A DNA stretch of 64,000 nt, from assembly GCA_001692895.1 (NCBI GenBank), contig KV748198.1:1524367-1588366 (forward strand), given 5' to 3'. The position numbers and the translations under genes were made by a program. The stretch is from Cenococcum geophilum 1.58 (Eukaryota; Ascomycota; Dothideomycetes; Gloniales; Gloniaceae). The notes under the pieces were generated by a model that worked only from the letters and a program-made list of their open reading frames with translations, made no database searches and was not told where the DNA came from. This document shows positions 22,061-33,105 of this stretch, in pieces (positions within the stretch are counted from its first letter, which is position 1; the number at the start of each line of letters is the position of its first letter).

Positions 22061-24604
22061 ATGGCAGACGGACAGTGGTATTCCAGCCAGAGACGGCAAG
22101 ATCAGCCTTATCACAACTTTCCGCCTCCCCTTCCCAATTGCCACGAATATCAATCACTTCAACGCTCTGGCTTGGATTCGCACCCTGACCGACATGCACC
22201 GATGCGCCACCAGCAGCAGTGGACAACGCAATATCTGCCTGGCCCAACAGTGGATACCCTCGGAGTTACTGGTCAGCCATGGAACGCATCCTACGAAAAT
22301 GGCTTCCCGCGCGTTGTTGTGCGACATCCAGTCGCCCACACCTCAAACGCGCTGGATATCCCGGAGAATAGGTTTAACAACTTAACATTCCACGACTCGG
22401 CGCAACATTTGCATTTCCAGACAACAGGCGTATTTGACTCCGGAGAGAATTCGTTATACGGTGCGCCGGATGGTGTCACCGTGACTATGGACGGTGGTTA
22501 CGGGAATGGGTTTGTACAAGTAAGAGGCCCAGTTTAGCCCGCCATTTCCAGAAGCTAACCGGCTAACTTTAGAATACCACAAATGGAGTGCAATATGGCA
22601 TTTCTTGTACTGCGCCAAGTTTGATGTCATATTTACAAGCCTCTGATTCTTCGTATCCGGCATTCCACCAAATATCTTCCCACTCAACTCAGCTTTACCC
22701 GGGATTTTTGGCAGAGTCGCAATTAATAGATGCCTGGAGTCAAACAAATATGAGTGCGCAAATAGGTAATGTGGAAAATGGCGCAAGAAGTTTGTCCAGT
22801 TCGTCTTGGGGAGTTATCAGCGCCAGACCTAGCACCTCCACCACACCAAATAGAGAGAAGACTTCTGAATCCGAATATGAAATCGTGAGCCATGCTGAAT
22901 CTCTGAGAAGCCAAGCAACTTCCCACTCCCCTTTCCAGAGGACGGAAGCACCGTCACAAGATTTGTCTCCAGTTGCTCTCCCGGAACAACCACAGCTCAA
23001 GACAATCATTGAAGACAAGTCAGTCTCCCGCTCAAAACGTCCTAAGATTGCCTCCTCGTTCAGTCAACGCGCTAGTAAATCAAAAGTTTGCAAGCGGAAA
23101 GGTAAAATGAGCGAAGAAGGACGAGCAAAGGCTGCAGATATGAGAAAGAATGGCCCTTGTATTCGGTGCAGGCTTTACAAGCTTGGCGTAAGTTTCCTAT
23201 ATGCCTCTTACACGCCAATTCTGACGAAATATAGTGCGATGGTAATAATCCTTGTACGAGGTGTCTAAAGGTAACCCACAGCGCTCGTTCCTTTCTCGAA
23301 CCGTGTTCGAGGGCAAATCTAGATGCTGTGAGTTTAGTGCGTCACAGTGAGTTAATTCACTCCGTTCTTTCAATGCTCGACTAATAATCGGGGGGAGGTA
23401 ACGGACGCTTCAATCAATTGGATGTCTGCTTTCGTACATATCGATGGATTAGTGTCGACGGTAAATGCCCTAGTATGGAAATTAGATGGAATCTGCCTGG
23501 CTCTACTCCTATCGAAGGCTCCCTTTTACCGGTGCTCTTTCGCACGTATCGCCCCGAACCCACAGATGACTTTGATACAACAACGTACCATTGGCAAGTC
23601 AATGGGCAAGCTCACAAGATCGTACTACCCCCTTTCGCCGTTTACGATACTGGAGCGTTACTGGAAGACGTCGAAAAATTCCTACGTGACAACCAACCCG
23701 AAATCGAAACTTGGGTCACTAATAAATCCAACGATGATAGACTCGCAGCCCTAACATACAAGGAGGCACTGCGCTATAAATCTCAACCTGGCAGCGATAT
23801 CATTAAAATGGCCCTCCAAATGCAATGTGGTGCAGTCATGTCTCAGGGTTACGGCTCTGTCACGGATCCACATGTCTCAAAATTGCCTAACGTAGACTAC
23901 CGAAAATTTGGGCGCTGTGGTTATGAGGCATATGATCGTGCTGTTGACTGCCCTGTCCCACAGGCTATGGGACATCAATTCGACGTTGCAATATTGAAAT
24001 ATATAAATAGATTACAGAAGGACCTCATAAAGGAACTTAGAAAGAAGATATTCCAACCTGGAATCAAGCCGTGGTATGAGCTCTTCTTGACTTTCTTTAT
24101 CTTGCTCTCCAATCTTGAATACATACACGGGGGTGCATTGGGATATCTCAACTCGAAACGGAAAACTGTAAGTAGAACGAGCTTTTATTTCCGCCTCTAT
24201 GTCACTTAGAGCTAATGCATAATGTAGATGTTAGAGAGCCAAGTAAGCTATGTTGTTAAAAGCCAGGTCAAAGAATGGGAATTCTCTGCTGGGGTTATGC
24301 TTCAACATTTCCGCTGTGTGCTGCGCGGATTTCTTCCGTTTCAGCTAGCGCGAGAAAATCTTGAAGAATTAAGGGTGCAGGCAAAGCTCGACGAGACATC
24401 CGTGGAGTATGTCACTAATATTATCAAGATCTTGGAGGACCAACGTACGTAATACTATCTATTATCAAGTGACGTCGCCATTTGTTTGATTGCTAAGAAA
24501 TCCTAGGGGAGTTATTTTTGGAAGACTATTCTGTTGATACATCAAGTGAAGGGTCCATTGCCCGACGATGGATTCGTCAGCTCTTCATGGAATCATATGG
24601 TTGA
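22061..24604 (+). CDS. Zn2Cys6 (C6 fungal) transcription factor, five introns
   Basis: Proposed exons: 22,061-22,519, 22,573-23,187, 23,235-23,346, 23,398-24,167, 24,228-24,444 and 24,507-24,604 (756 aa, all in frame). Introns are 47-62 nt; all begin GT and end AG, with GTAAG or GTGAG donors at the first four and GTACGT at the last. The N-terminus is Ser/Gln-rich and polar. The zinc cluster straddles introns 2 and 3: GPCIRCRLYKLG joined to CDGNNPCTRCLK, then EPCSRANL. Cysteines are at about 349, 352, 359, 365, 368 and 382. The last spacing (13) is longer than the usual 6-8. A basic stretch (KSKVCKRKGKM) precedes it. The C-terminal half (WYELFLTFFILLSNLEYIHG, then LEDYSVDTSSEGSIARRWIR) resembles a fungal-regulator middle region. 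The start is uncertain: 22,061 is the first in-frame ATG after the TAG at 21,857, and a further 5' exon is possible. It is probably a nuclear, pathway-specific regulator; the target is unknown. Confidence 0.82.
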
Positions 24605-24888
24605 GAGATAATAGCTGAGGTCATGGCTTCGCTGGAACCAGTTGAAATTACTCAAGACACTTTAAGTGGTGTTCTTGACTTTGTCATTCAGAAGAAATAA
24701 TTATTGAGAATACATGAGCCAAACGAACTGAAAGATTGGTCCGATTAGTCCAGCCGGTAAGTTTAAGAGATTCGTTGCCTCGTGGGGCTACTCATGAAAA
24801 CATCGCGATCATTCCTATCAATTTACCCCCTAAGCCTATCCTTCAGGACGAGTGGAACAGAAAGCATCACAGTCACTTGGATTATCTT
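24605..24888. other. Gap between convergent genes
   Basis: About 280 bp lie between the stop of the regulator (24,604) and the stop of the dioxygenase (24,889). A plus-strand frame reads ITQDTLSGVLDFVIQKK (about 24,648-24,700) and another HENIAIIPINLPPKPILQDE (about 24,798-24,857). They could be leftover exon material of a longer regulator isoform; nothing is firm. Confidence 0.3.
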
Positions 24889-26305
24889 TCAGCCATGACT
24901 TTCACGGCCACTGATCTTTCGCCAGGGATCAGTGTCTAGTATTGGGAGGTTCTGTTCCCTGCCCTTCTCGAAAGGGTTATTGAAATTATGTAGATAACTT
25001 GATGGTTTTGTCCAAGCGTTTCTTGGGTCTCGGAGAAACATGCGTAGGAGATGTCGTGTACTGCGGCGTTGCGCAGGCTTGCCACCGTAGGCTGACCGCG
25101 CGTGCATGATGCTAAGGTTATTCATAAATTGGATGTCCCCATTGCGACGATCCAGTTTTGTGCAATACCGCTGAGCAAGATCTTCGACAACTCGGAGTGC
25201 ATGCAGTTGCTCGATCGAGAGTGAAGGCATCGTATTAGACCGTGGGATTTTCGGGCTTCCTAGCAGCGGTGCTTTGACAAGCTGGCAGATGGGTCTCCCC
25301 TCAGCGAAGAACAGGGCGGGTCCGAGGTCAAGGTAGGGAAGTTTGCGCTCTCTAGTAGAGTACAGTCGTCAGCCTACAAAATCGAATTGCCCTTGATGGG
25401 CCCAATTCTTGGGGGCAGCTTACGGATGCTTCAGCTCAAATGGCCAGTTCCCTGCTGCCAACGTGTCCAAGACTCCTTGTGCATCTCGAAGCAGTTCATT
25501 GTATATTCTGCAGAAGCTCGCCACAAACTGCTCACCACCAGCCATCTCAGAGCCGTCGTTCCTTACGTACATTGCAAGCACGTCTCCAGAGAAACGATCA
25601 GCATGGAACTCCTGAGGGTCGAGTTAGCATTCTTTCTCAAGTTTCATTTGGAATATCATTACCATTGCTGAAGGTAGCTTTGACCCGGCGAGGCCCAGGT
25701 CCCTCGCCCAGTCCGGGACCACATCGTGGGTGGCATCTCGAATGTGACCTGACAACCATCAGAGAGAGAGAGATGTGAGCACTGGGGTGAGGCTTACTTA
25801 GTGTCTGATTCGCGTATGAGTCGGTAGCACGTTCCGGACAGACATACGACGCCAGCCCTGCAAAAGCGATTACGCTCTCTTCATCATTTAGTACAGCAGA
25901 ATCCAAGCCTCGCACCACGGCCACACCTCGGCCGTGGTGGATCTCATCGCTGATGGCTGAAAGCCTCCTAGCCAGATCAGGACTCAAGGGGAACGTGTCT
26001 TTGCTGATGGATCCTCGAGGCAAGCTGAGTACTGATTGGCAGCGACGCACATTAACCTTACGCCCGGGAAGCTAGGCAAGAAGGCTCTTACATTTAAAGA
26101 ATAAAACAGCAGCTCTCACCGCCTCAATATCCGCTCTTTCAAGGTTGGTGATATATTGATTTGGTTCCAACTCGTTCCCTTGCCACACCATCCGCCCCTC
26201 TACGGATGGCGGCAGAGCGTCGGGCTCTGATTGGATAGAGGGTACAGGCGAGAGAGAACGCAAGCTCTCTAAAGAAGATCTCTGACTGAGGCTAGAGTCC
26301 GACAT
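24889..26305 (-). CDS. TauD/TfdA-like Fe(II)/2-oxoglutarate dioxygenase, four introns
   Basis: Proposed exons (minus): 26,305-26,092, 26,031-25,798, 25,748-25,663, 25,611-25,424 and 25,351-24,889, giving 394 aa in one frame. Introns are 60, 49, 51 and 72 nt with GTAAG/GTAATG donors and AG ends; intron 3 has a CTAAC branch site. The N-terminal region is MSDSSLSQRSSLESLRSLSP, a polar leader. The family signature follows: DTFPLSPDLARRLSAISDEI, then GRGVAVVRGLD. The metal site is H181-x-D183 (MEFHADRFSGDVLAMYVRND), with GGEQFVASFCRIYNELL after it, and distal His 324 in NNLSIMHARSAYGG. The 2-oxoglutarate arginine lies in RHLLRMFLRDP (about 340-350). All catalytic ligands are present, so the enzyme looks functional, probably cytosolic, and uses O2 and 2-oxoglutarate on an unknown substrate. 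It is convergent with the Zn2Cys6 regulator. Confidence 0.87.
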
Positions 26306-28590
26306 GTTGGGATCGCTGTGGTTTTACAAATTTTTGCCCTGTGCTGTCAATAGCGCATGAAAGTGGGTCGTGAGGGGCCGCAGGAATTCACAACAGTAAC
26401 TATTTGTATTCTGACACTGATCTAGTATTGATCTGGCTATTTGTAGACTGACTCTACATGCAGAGCCTCAAACCTTCAACTATCCGTTCCGCTCTCTCGA
26501 CCAATTCCATACAAGGTGGCTTTAACGCGGATCTCGAGCTGGCAATTATCCCGCCACTACCCGTCAGCTGATAGAGTATTGAAGCGATTCCCGAGAGTAG
26601 TCGGGGTATATTTCGTTTTTTTACCTCCGGTTATTCGCTATCCATCTAGCCGGCAGCGTGGATTGGTATCTTCTCTGTGGACGGGGATAAATGTCTGCGA
26701 TAGCAGAATGCTACCCTGTTCTCGCACACCACATGAGGTGGTGCTATCTTCCCCGTCTTTCACCATACACTGTGTAGCATTGATGCACATGCTCTTTCTG
26801 GACTCTCAATCGCCATATTTAGAATTGCTAACCGCTGGTGGAGCAGCTGAACTTATGCGTAGTCGGCCGTGACGACAAGAGCGGAGAAGTATGATGCTCT
26901 AGCACTCCGATGAGTCGACGATGGCCAGTGATTTCAGCAGCAACACTCTAGCGCTGTGCTTCGAATAGGGCAACAGTTGCCTTATATCAAAACGTGACCC
27001 TTGCCTCGTTTCCAGCCCTATCAATGGATGGCGATCGAGGCTTGATCGCCAGGTTTACGTGCATTCTTCTGGAACATCGCAACAACTTGTCAAAATCTTG
27101 TCCGCGTCTTGTCATCTGCATTGATGCCCAAGTCTTGGGAAAGACTACCAACACCGCGAGCTCATCGCGGGGTGGCTGCAGCGAGTGGATGGCATCGAGC
27201 AAGCATTGGCCAGAACCCTGATTCCTGATATTAAGGCCGTGGACGACGACTGCACGAGTTCGGCGCCTGCGTGCGTGCGACTATTGATGTTATTGCTTTT
27301 CTAGTGCTTCGTCCTCCAATGTTGTAGGAGAACTAGAGACTTCAGCCTCAGGCCAAGAGAACGCCAGCGTGGTTGATTCGCATGTCACACGCTGGTCTGC
27401 GATAAGGCTGTGCAATGGCATAGGGCTGTCGTGCACACCACCGTGCCACGTTCGCCTTACTTTCCGATAATCTTGAATGATCCTGGTAAGGTTGCCATTC
27501 CTCCGTGATCAGTAATACCATTTGCTCATCTGGTTGGAGTGGTTGGTTCTGGGGGTTTTGAATTTTGAGAGACGGTGGATAGTTAATTCTAATGGTTGAA
27601 TTTGAGATGGGCTTGGGACTGGAGAGTACATAGTCATCGTAAGAATGCTCCAATCTTGGTTTCTTTGCAGTACTTTTCTGGGGTTCCCGTCAGATATACC
27701 CAAGATGCTGTCCCCATAACCGGTGCATTTCGCCATGGCTTTTCACAGAAAACTCTCCGACATCTCTAACACGCCATCGAGCTGCACCCTCGCATCATAC
27801 GCATACCACTCCGCTGATTCCGTAAAACAATGCTACACAGCCCCACCTGCACTGACGAGCATCCTTTTAACGAGATTCACCAATTCTACCACCAACGAAC
27901 TATCATCTGCCCAAAGCGCTCACCGTGCTCCCTTGCCAACTTGTGCACTGGAAACACCGCGTTTTTGCTCTCGGCCTACTGATTGGCACAGCCTCTGCCT
28001 TGCTGGGCCGTCCCGCGCGGCCCAGCCAATCCAGCCAGAGCGACCCATCCGGCATGCGCTCCAGCCCCGCGGCAAATAGTGATGAGGCTTGCCGGGCTGG
28101 TATCTGTATGGCCTGATGCAGGTCGCCGGTTTTGGCCTGGTCTGTACATCATTGGTCAACTTGTTTCCTGTGAGGGGGGAGGAGGATTGGCGCTTCGGGG
28201 CTGTGAATAGTACATTAACCATCTTCCTGCAATTGGTGCTAGGAAGAGTTAGATTACGATAGCTCCGGGGCACTCGGATGCAGGTTCGGTCGAGGGTTCG
28301 GACAAGCAATGGTGGGCCGTTTGCTTGCACTTATCTGATCGTAGGGAGATCGAGGATAGGGCGGTATGATGGTCACTTCATATATTTCAGACTCTATGAT
28401 GTTCTTTGTATTCTTTAGCTATTTTCGTGGTTCAAAGTGTAAGACCTTTTCAAGCAAGCCTTATTATAGCGGAATTGCTCTTCTCTTGTTCACAGCTTCG
28501 ACGGTTAACGAATCTCCGAACGATCATTTCACCGGCTCCAAAGAATTTCATTTCATCATATAAAGAGCCTTAGAAGTATTTCAAATTGGT
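26306..28590. other. Island DNA with weak gene-like stretches, no confident model
   Basis: Normal composition, with several short frames on both strands. A plus-strand reading at about 27,128-27,250, GKDYQHRELIAGWLQRVDGI then EQALARTLIPDIKAVDDDC, looks coding-like but lacks a start and matches nothing I recognise. The segment 26,458-26,570 opens with ATG (MQSLKPSTIRSALSTNSIQG) and runs to TGA. Mirror frames at 27,723-28,330 on both strands are proline/serine-rich and probably not genes. The 5' part (26,306-26,457) should hold the dioxygenase promoter. Confidence 0.35.
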
Positions 28591-28596
28591 AATCTA

Positions 28597-29163
28597 TTGG
28601 GTGGGGTGGACGCGAGTTTACTCAGTGTCATTGCATCTTGCCTGTCCTTCAGGGTTGGCATGTTGAGTCCAATTTTGCCACTTTTCTGGAGATATGCGGC
28701 CGCTTTCAGTTATTCGACCCGACTGCACATTTTAAACTCGGAGACTGGAGGAAGGATTAGGTCAGAGGGACAGGTGCATCATGAAGTAGTTGTATATCAG
28801 GCATTCATGCAGGAAGTTTCAAGCTCCCTGATCACCGGTGTGAAAACCGGCCTAGAAAAGGGATGCTTGCTAAAGGTTGCGATGCGTTGGCCGTTCTTGA
28901 CTCACACACTAATATGGGTTACGCCCGTTTGTCACAGAGAATGTGGCTCTCTTACCTTAGTTTGCATCGCCAGTTCCAGATTTGTGACTGGGATCGTCTG
29001 TCGTACCGTGAAGTGGCTGAAAAGGGTTCCCAACTTCGTCTCCTTTGAATCTAGCTTGGAACCAAGGGGGGTATTCTCTGCTGTTCATCTTTCCCTGGTT
29101 ATAACGCAATCAGTGCGGGTTTCATTGTTAAAATTGCACAGTAAAACTAACCCGGCTCGCTAG
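28597..29163 (+). CDS. Hypothetical open frame, 188 codons
   Basis: An uninterrupted plus-strand frame from a non-ATG codon (28,597; first Met about residue 22) to TAG at 29,161. The translation is hydrophobic in places (LSVIASCLSFRVGMLSPILP) but shows no known domain. A shorter overlapping frame at 28,863-29,048 competes. It may be a chance frame or a degraded gene; no neighbour helps to assign it. Confidence 0.2.
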   Translation: MGGVDASLLSVIASCLSFRVGMLSPILPLFWRYAAAFSYSTRLHILNSETGGRIRSEGQVHHEVVVYQAFMQEVSSSLITGVKTGLEKGCLLKVAMRWPFLTHTLIWVTPVCHRECGSLTLVCIASSRFVTGIVCRTVKWLKRVPNFVSFESSLEPRGVFSAVHLSLVITQSVRVSLLKLHSKTNPAR

Positions 29164-29434
29164 TTTGGTCAACTTATCAGCTCGATTGAAACATCACCCC
29201 ACATGATCCGGGATTCGTAACTCAACAAGATTTGTTCTAGTGGGAATTTCGTCAATTGGTAAAGTTCCTGCTCTGGACTTCGTTAGAACACCAATGAGAT
29301 ACGAACACAATTGGCATTTTGCATTATGCCATCATACGGCTCTATGTGGTGCTACCATAATATGCTAAGATGGGTTGTCAAAGACTCGATATCATTACTT
29401 TGAAAGGTTAATTTAAAAATAGATAGTCAAGTTC

Positions 29435-29821
29435 TTACTGAGATGGAGGATTCTTCTCACTTTCATCGACGATGGGGTCTGGTTCAGCTTCCGACATAAA
29501 GCTAATCCTGAGTGGCCGCAATAGTGTTGTTTCTCTAGGCGAGCGGCCTGTGAGCACGAAACTTGATTTTAGGAACATTAAATCTAGACCATCCGGATCT
29601 CCCCAATCAATAAAAAGTCTCCATCCATAATTGAGGACTACTGGGGGTGGTATAGAGTCTAGGTGGATCCAGAGTCGTTGGAGTGGCGACTTGGTTGCCT
29701 GGCGCTGGCTCGTGGCAAATGGCATTATAAAGTGGTATCTGTGATTGCACTCCAAGAGCTTAGCAAGGCTATCGATATCTGTCGGGGGGTAGAATGAGTT
29801 TTGAGTGTAGGTTTGCCGCAA
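29435..29821 (-). CDS. Hypothetical fungal protein fragment
   Basis: The minus-strand frame reads SPLQRLWIHLDSIPPPVVLN, then YGWRLFIDWGDPDGLDLMFL, ending at TGA 29,437. The composition looks like real protein (Trp, Pro, Asp in plausible spacing), but there is no in-frame ATG near its upstream end; a stop precedes it at about 29,851. An overlapping frame (29,910-29,725) reads FISDRSEKFVPYTICHCG and could be an upstream exon joined by a splice or lost by frameshift. I recognise no domain. A partial or broken gene is most likely. Confidence 0.35.
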   Translation of the reverse strand: MRQTYTQNSFYPPTDIDSLAKLLECNHRYHFIMPFATSQRQATKSPLQRLWIHLDSIPPPVVLNYGWRLFIDWGDPDGLDLMFLKSSFVLTGRSPRETTLLRPLRISFMSEAEPDPIVDESEKNPPSQ

Positions 29822-29921
29822 TGACAGATGGTGTAAGGGACGAATTTTTCACTACGGTCGGATATGAAAAACGATGGCTGGTTTGCGATACTCAGAAGAA
29901 TACAACTCATCCACCTGGCAT

Positions 29922-30307
29922 TAAGGGCTAGTTCACGGCAAACTCGTTTTTGATGGCTGCTTATCTTGTTGGTGATGATATATTCGATCGATGAGTCTTA
30001 GCTCGTTAGCCTAGGCACATTGGTAAGGATGAAATTATCAGGGAGGTAAGCCACCGCTTGGGCCAGAATTTAGGTCAGATCTACGTTTCAGAGCCTAGAT
30101 ACTGCTGAGTGTCATTGCCGGTCGTTCTAGATCTGGTGGGGTGGAGCTCTAGCAAATCTATTCCAGCTGAGGCCTTGGTACGATAGATTTGCTCTAGACC
30201 AAGAGCCCCATATACACGTAGTTTCGTACGTAGATTTGATGGATCAAGTAATCCGACTACTTGTCTTCTGTCTTGATAATTTAGACTCTACGGCCTCTAC
30301 GGAGTCC
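29922..30307. other. Intergenic DNA with a short inverted repeat
   Basis: No gene is supported. An inverted repeat TAGCAAATCTAT / ATAGATTTGCTCTA spans about 30,149-30,196. Confidence 0.35.
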
Positions 30308-30756
30308 TCACTTGTAGATGAGACATTTCACCAGATGCGGAGATCTAGGTGATCTCCTATATCTGAATTCGATGAATTTGTGGACATGTGGCGCTCCGTG
30401 GCTTTCTGAATCAAGAATCGTTCTTATCAAGGTAGTATCCCTGGGAGGAGTGGCGAAGAGAAGGTGCTTATGGTGCTGAGGTTGGAACCTGGAGTATGAG
30501 TTTCTGGGAATCGGCCTTCCATCAGATGAATTGAATAAACATGGGACTGTTTTCTTTCTTAGGAAACTACCGTTTGCGTTCAAAGACATGTCAATTTGAA
30601 TTAGCGCATCATGAAACTCGTGTTTTGACCACTGACCAATTTGGGAGTCTCTCAAATCCGTGGCATAAAAGCTCTCACTGGCAGCTGAAAGTTAGGTAAT
30701 GCTTTCACGCGCTACCTTAGTAACGGCCACAATGGCAAGGTATTGGAGCTNCATGG
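30308..30756 (-). CDS. Possible small secreted protein, exon structure unresolved
   Basis: On the minus strand an ATG at about 30,752 is followed by an ambiguous codon (N at 30,751) and then LQYLAIVAVTK, which looks like the hydrophobic core of a signal peptide. Downstream, another frame reads ASESFYATDLRDSQIGQWSK, then HEFHDALIQIDMSLNANGSF, to a stop at 30,308. The two would join if about 24-31 nt (GTGAAA...TTTCAG) were an intron, but that is shorter than a normal fungal intron. It could be a real small secreted protein with a sequence error near the N, or a broken one. No cysteine pattern or known domain is seen. Confidence 0.3.
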
Positions 30757-31740
30757 TAAAAGGAAGACAGAAGTCTCTCTGGAGCTTTGGCTGGATGAGG
30801 GAAGTGGAAGGCCAACAGTCGGGAAATATGGCACTGGGCGGGATGTGTGGCGTCTTGTTGAGTCTGTTGATCTCGTGATGGAAGGATTGTGAGGTGAAGC
30901 ATAAATAGAACGACTGTTTGGTTTTTCTAGATTAGAAGAGCATAGAAAGGACTGCGAAGAAGTCAAATCAGAGGCTTGCAAAGACGTATAGGTGTCCGTA
31001 TAGATTGATCTCATATGATGAATGCTGTGGAATGGTTGACGTAGCCTACGATAGAATTATAGGAGAAATGCCCTAGGCCTTGCTCTACTCGTACTTCGCA
31101 TGTAAACTTCTTGAATCCGGGAACAGAAATGTTGTCATTATCGCCCAGCTGGGGTGTTTTTTTTAGATACACGAAGCCCCTCTATGCGTGTCATGGATTG
31201 GTATTCCGGTTAAATCCTTCCGCTTTTTCGGTGTTTCCTTTTTCCCTGAAGCGACGTCTCCAAGCCTTTGGGTCGGTACAGCGACGCGTGAGAAACGATA
31301 TTGAAAATTAGAGGAGATTCGTGAGGAATTCGGCGAGGTATTTGAGGGAATTTCACGGTATAACTAAATAAAACAAGATCAGTATCCTGTAGTTCTGCTC
31401 CTAGCTTTAAATGAAAGCGGTAGCGATAGTTAGCAGTGCGCTTCACTATAGAACCACTTTTGATTCGAGGCGGTGGTCAAATGAGTAAGTCTGAAGGCTA
31501 TGATGCAAAGTAGGTTCGCAGATGACAATTGTTGTTGTGAATTGCCTGGTCTCTGTGATCATTGTGGTCTTTTGGCGAGCTCTGGGTAAGTTATTTGATG
31601 GGTGCTGGATTTGATATTTACGAGCCGATGACATGAAAGTGGTGGAAGTGATGGAGATGGAGGATGGAAGATACGGTGGATCTGGTGGATTTGATTGTAC
31701 TTAGTAGCAACAATTATCGGTGAGTGTGAGGCTCAAGTGA
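30757..31740. other. Intergenic DNA at right edge of the island
   Basis: Normal composition with short mirrored frames on both strands and nothing recognisable. The stretch holds upstream DNA of the possible secreted protein. Confidence 0.35.
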
Positions 31741-33035
31741 TTTAATTACAGTCAAAACTCCTTAGTACGATACGGTTTGTGCGACCGCAACGTAATCTCA
31801 AGTATCGTTGTATTCCGTACTTGTATGTAAAATACACCCAAAATTAAAATAGGGTAATGATATAATATATCTATATGTGTGAAGCCGTAATTGAGCGATT
31901 GGCTATACCAAAATACATCGCTGATTGGTGTTGCGATATCGTCGACTTTGAAGGCGACGTTTTGTGCCTTAGTAGAGTCGCAATTTTGTCTCTATTACCT
32001 TCTTCTTCCTATTCTTTAAAAAGATGAAGCCTTTATAAGGCCTCAAGCGCCTTATTAAGCTTGATTTAAGGCTATTCAATAACTTCCTTATGTGTTTCCT
32101 TATCGCGATCGGGCCCTACGTAGAGTTCTATAACGTGCTTAATAAGATTCTCTATTAAATCCTCTACTTCCTTACCTAGTAGCGTAATAAAATTACGAAT
32201 ATCTATTATATCGCGAATTCTTCAGTTACAATACGACGAAAACGAGCACGCCTTAGGCAAGGTTAGAATAAGAGCTAAGAGTAGAAAGAGAATAAGCTAA
32301 TTAAGGAACTGCAAGAACTCGGAGATTAAAAGGATAGGGAGTACTATACTATCTAGAATACTAGTAAAGTTAAAGACTTAGTTAATTAGGCCATACTTTT
32401 CTAATAAATAAACTAGCAGGCTTAAATTAATAGATTAAATATTAAAAACCAATCTAATTAAGTTTAGAACTTTATAGAGGTTTTTATTCATATTTTTAAA
32501 AACTATTCCCTTAAATTAAACCTTTATAACTAATTTAAAGTAATATTAAGTACTTATTTATATTAGTTATTTATATTAATATATAATAATTGAAATAGCT
32601 TAAATATACTTTAAGATAATTAGGCATAACTTAGGAAAGCTAAGGCTAACCTAAATAAGAGGGACTAGAGAGAGTCTAGGATCTCTAATATTAAAAAGAG
32701 ATTAAGGAGAGAGGAAAGAAAGATAGTGGTTTATAAGGAATATATAGTTATAATGGGACTAACCTAGTTATAGTAAAATATCTTAGTAAAACACTTCTTT
32801 CTCCTCTACCTACTCTATAGCTTTGTTAATCGAATTGATATTTACGAACTTTATATTTAAATCTATAGCTATCTACTTATAAAAATTAAAATTTAAAGTC
32901 CTTAAGCTACGATTATAAGCTATAGATTTAAGCATCTTTATATATAGCCTCTATAGTAAGTCGTTTAAGTTATCAACTTACTTTTTATAAGAGTAACCGT
33001 ATAAGGGGTATTTTATCCCTTACTCGGGTGCACTC
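31741..33035. repeat. Transition into RIPed repeats; possible transposon end
   Basis: At 31,750 a sequence beginning CAGTCAAAACTCCTTAGTAC follows TTA, a layout like a pogo/Fot-type terminal repeat next to TA, but no opposite end was found. From about 31,980 the DNA becomes CpA-poor. A plus-strand reading KLIKELQELGD...KDREYY near 32,290-32,350 contains stops and is not recognised. The segment 32,735-32,790 resembles 10,320-10,372. Confidence 0.35.
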
Positions 33036-33105
33036 CCGGGAGCTCTCAGGGGTAGCCAAGGCCTAGCCGAAGGCTAGGCTTGGCACCCCCTTATGAGCTC
33101 CTCGG
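33036..33105. repeat. Long GC-rich hairpin
   Basis: An imperfect palindrome of about 70 nt. Outer arms are CCCGGGAGCTC and GAGCTCCTCGGG, then GGGGT/ACCCC, GCCAAG/CTTGGC and CCTAGCC/GGCTAGG around a GAA loop. It sits at the edge of an un-RIPed insert. Confidence 0.75.

Noticed and set aside
21541..22339. Minus-strand frames opposite the regulator, up to 170 codons
   Set aside because: Shadows of the plus-strand coding sequence; no domain, and the plus strand has consistent introns.
27723..28330. Overlapping plus and minus frames of 118 and 136 codons
   Set aside because: Mirror frames in GC-rich DNA with no domain, start context or intron signals favouring either.
33006..33100. tRNA or rRNA gene at the GC-rich hairpin
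   Set aside because: The fold is a simple extended stem without cloverleaf arms or A/B box motifs that I can see.
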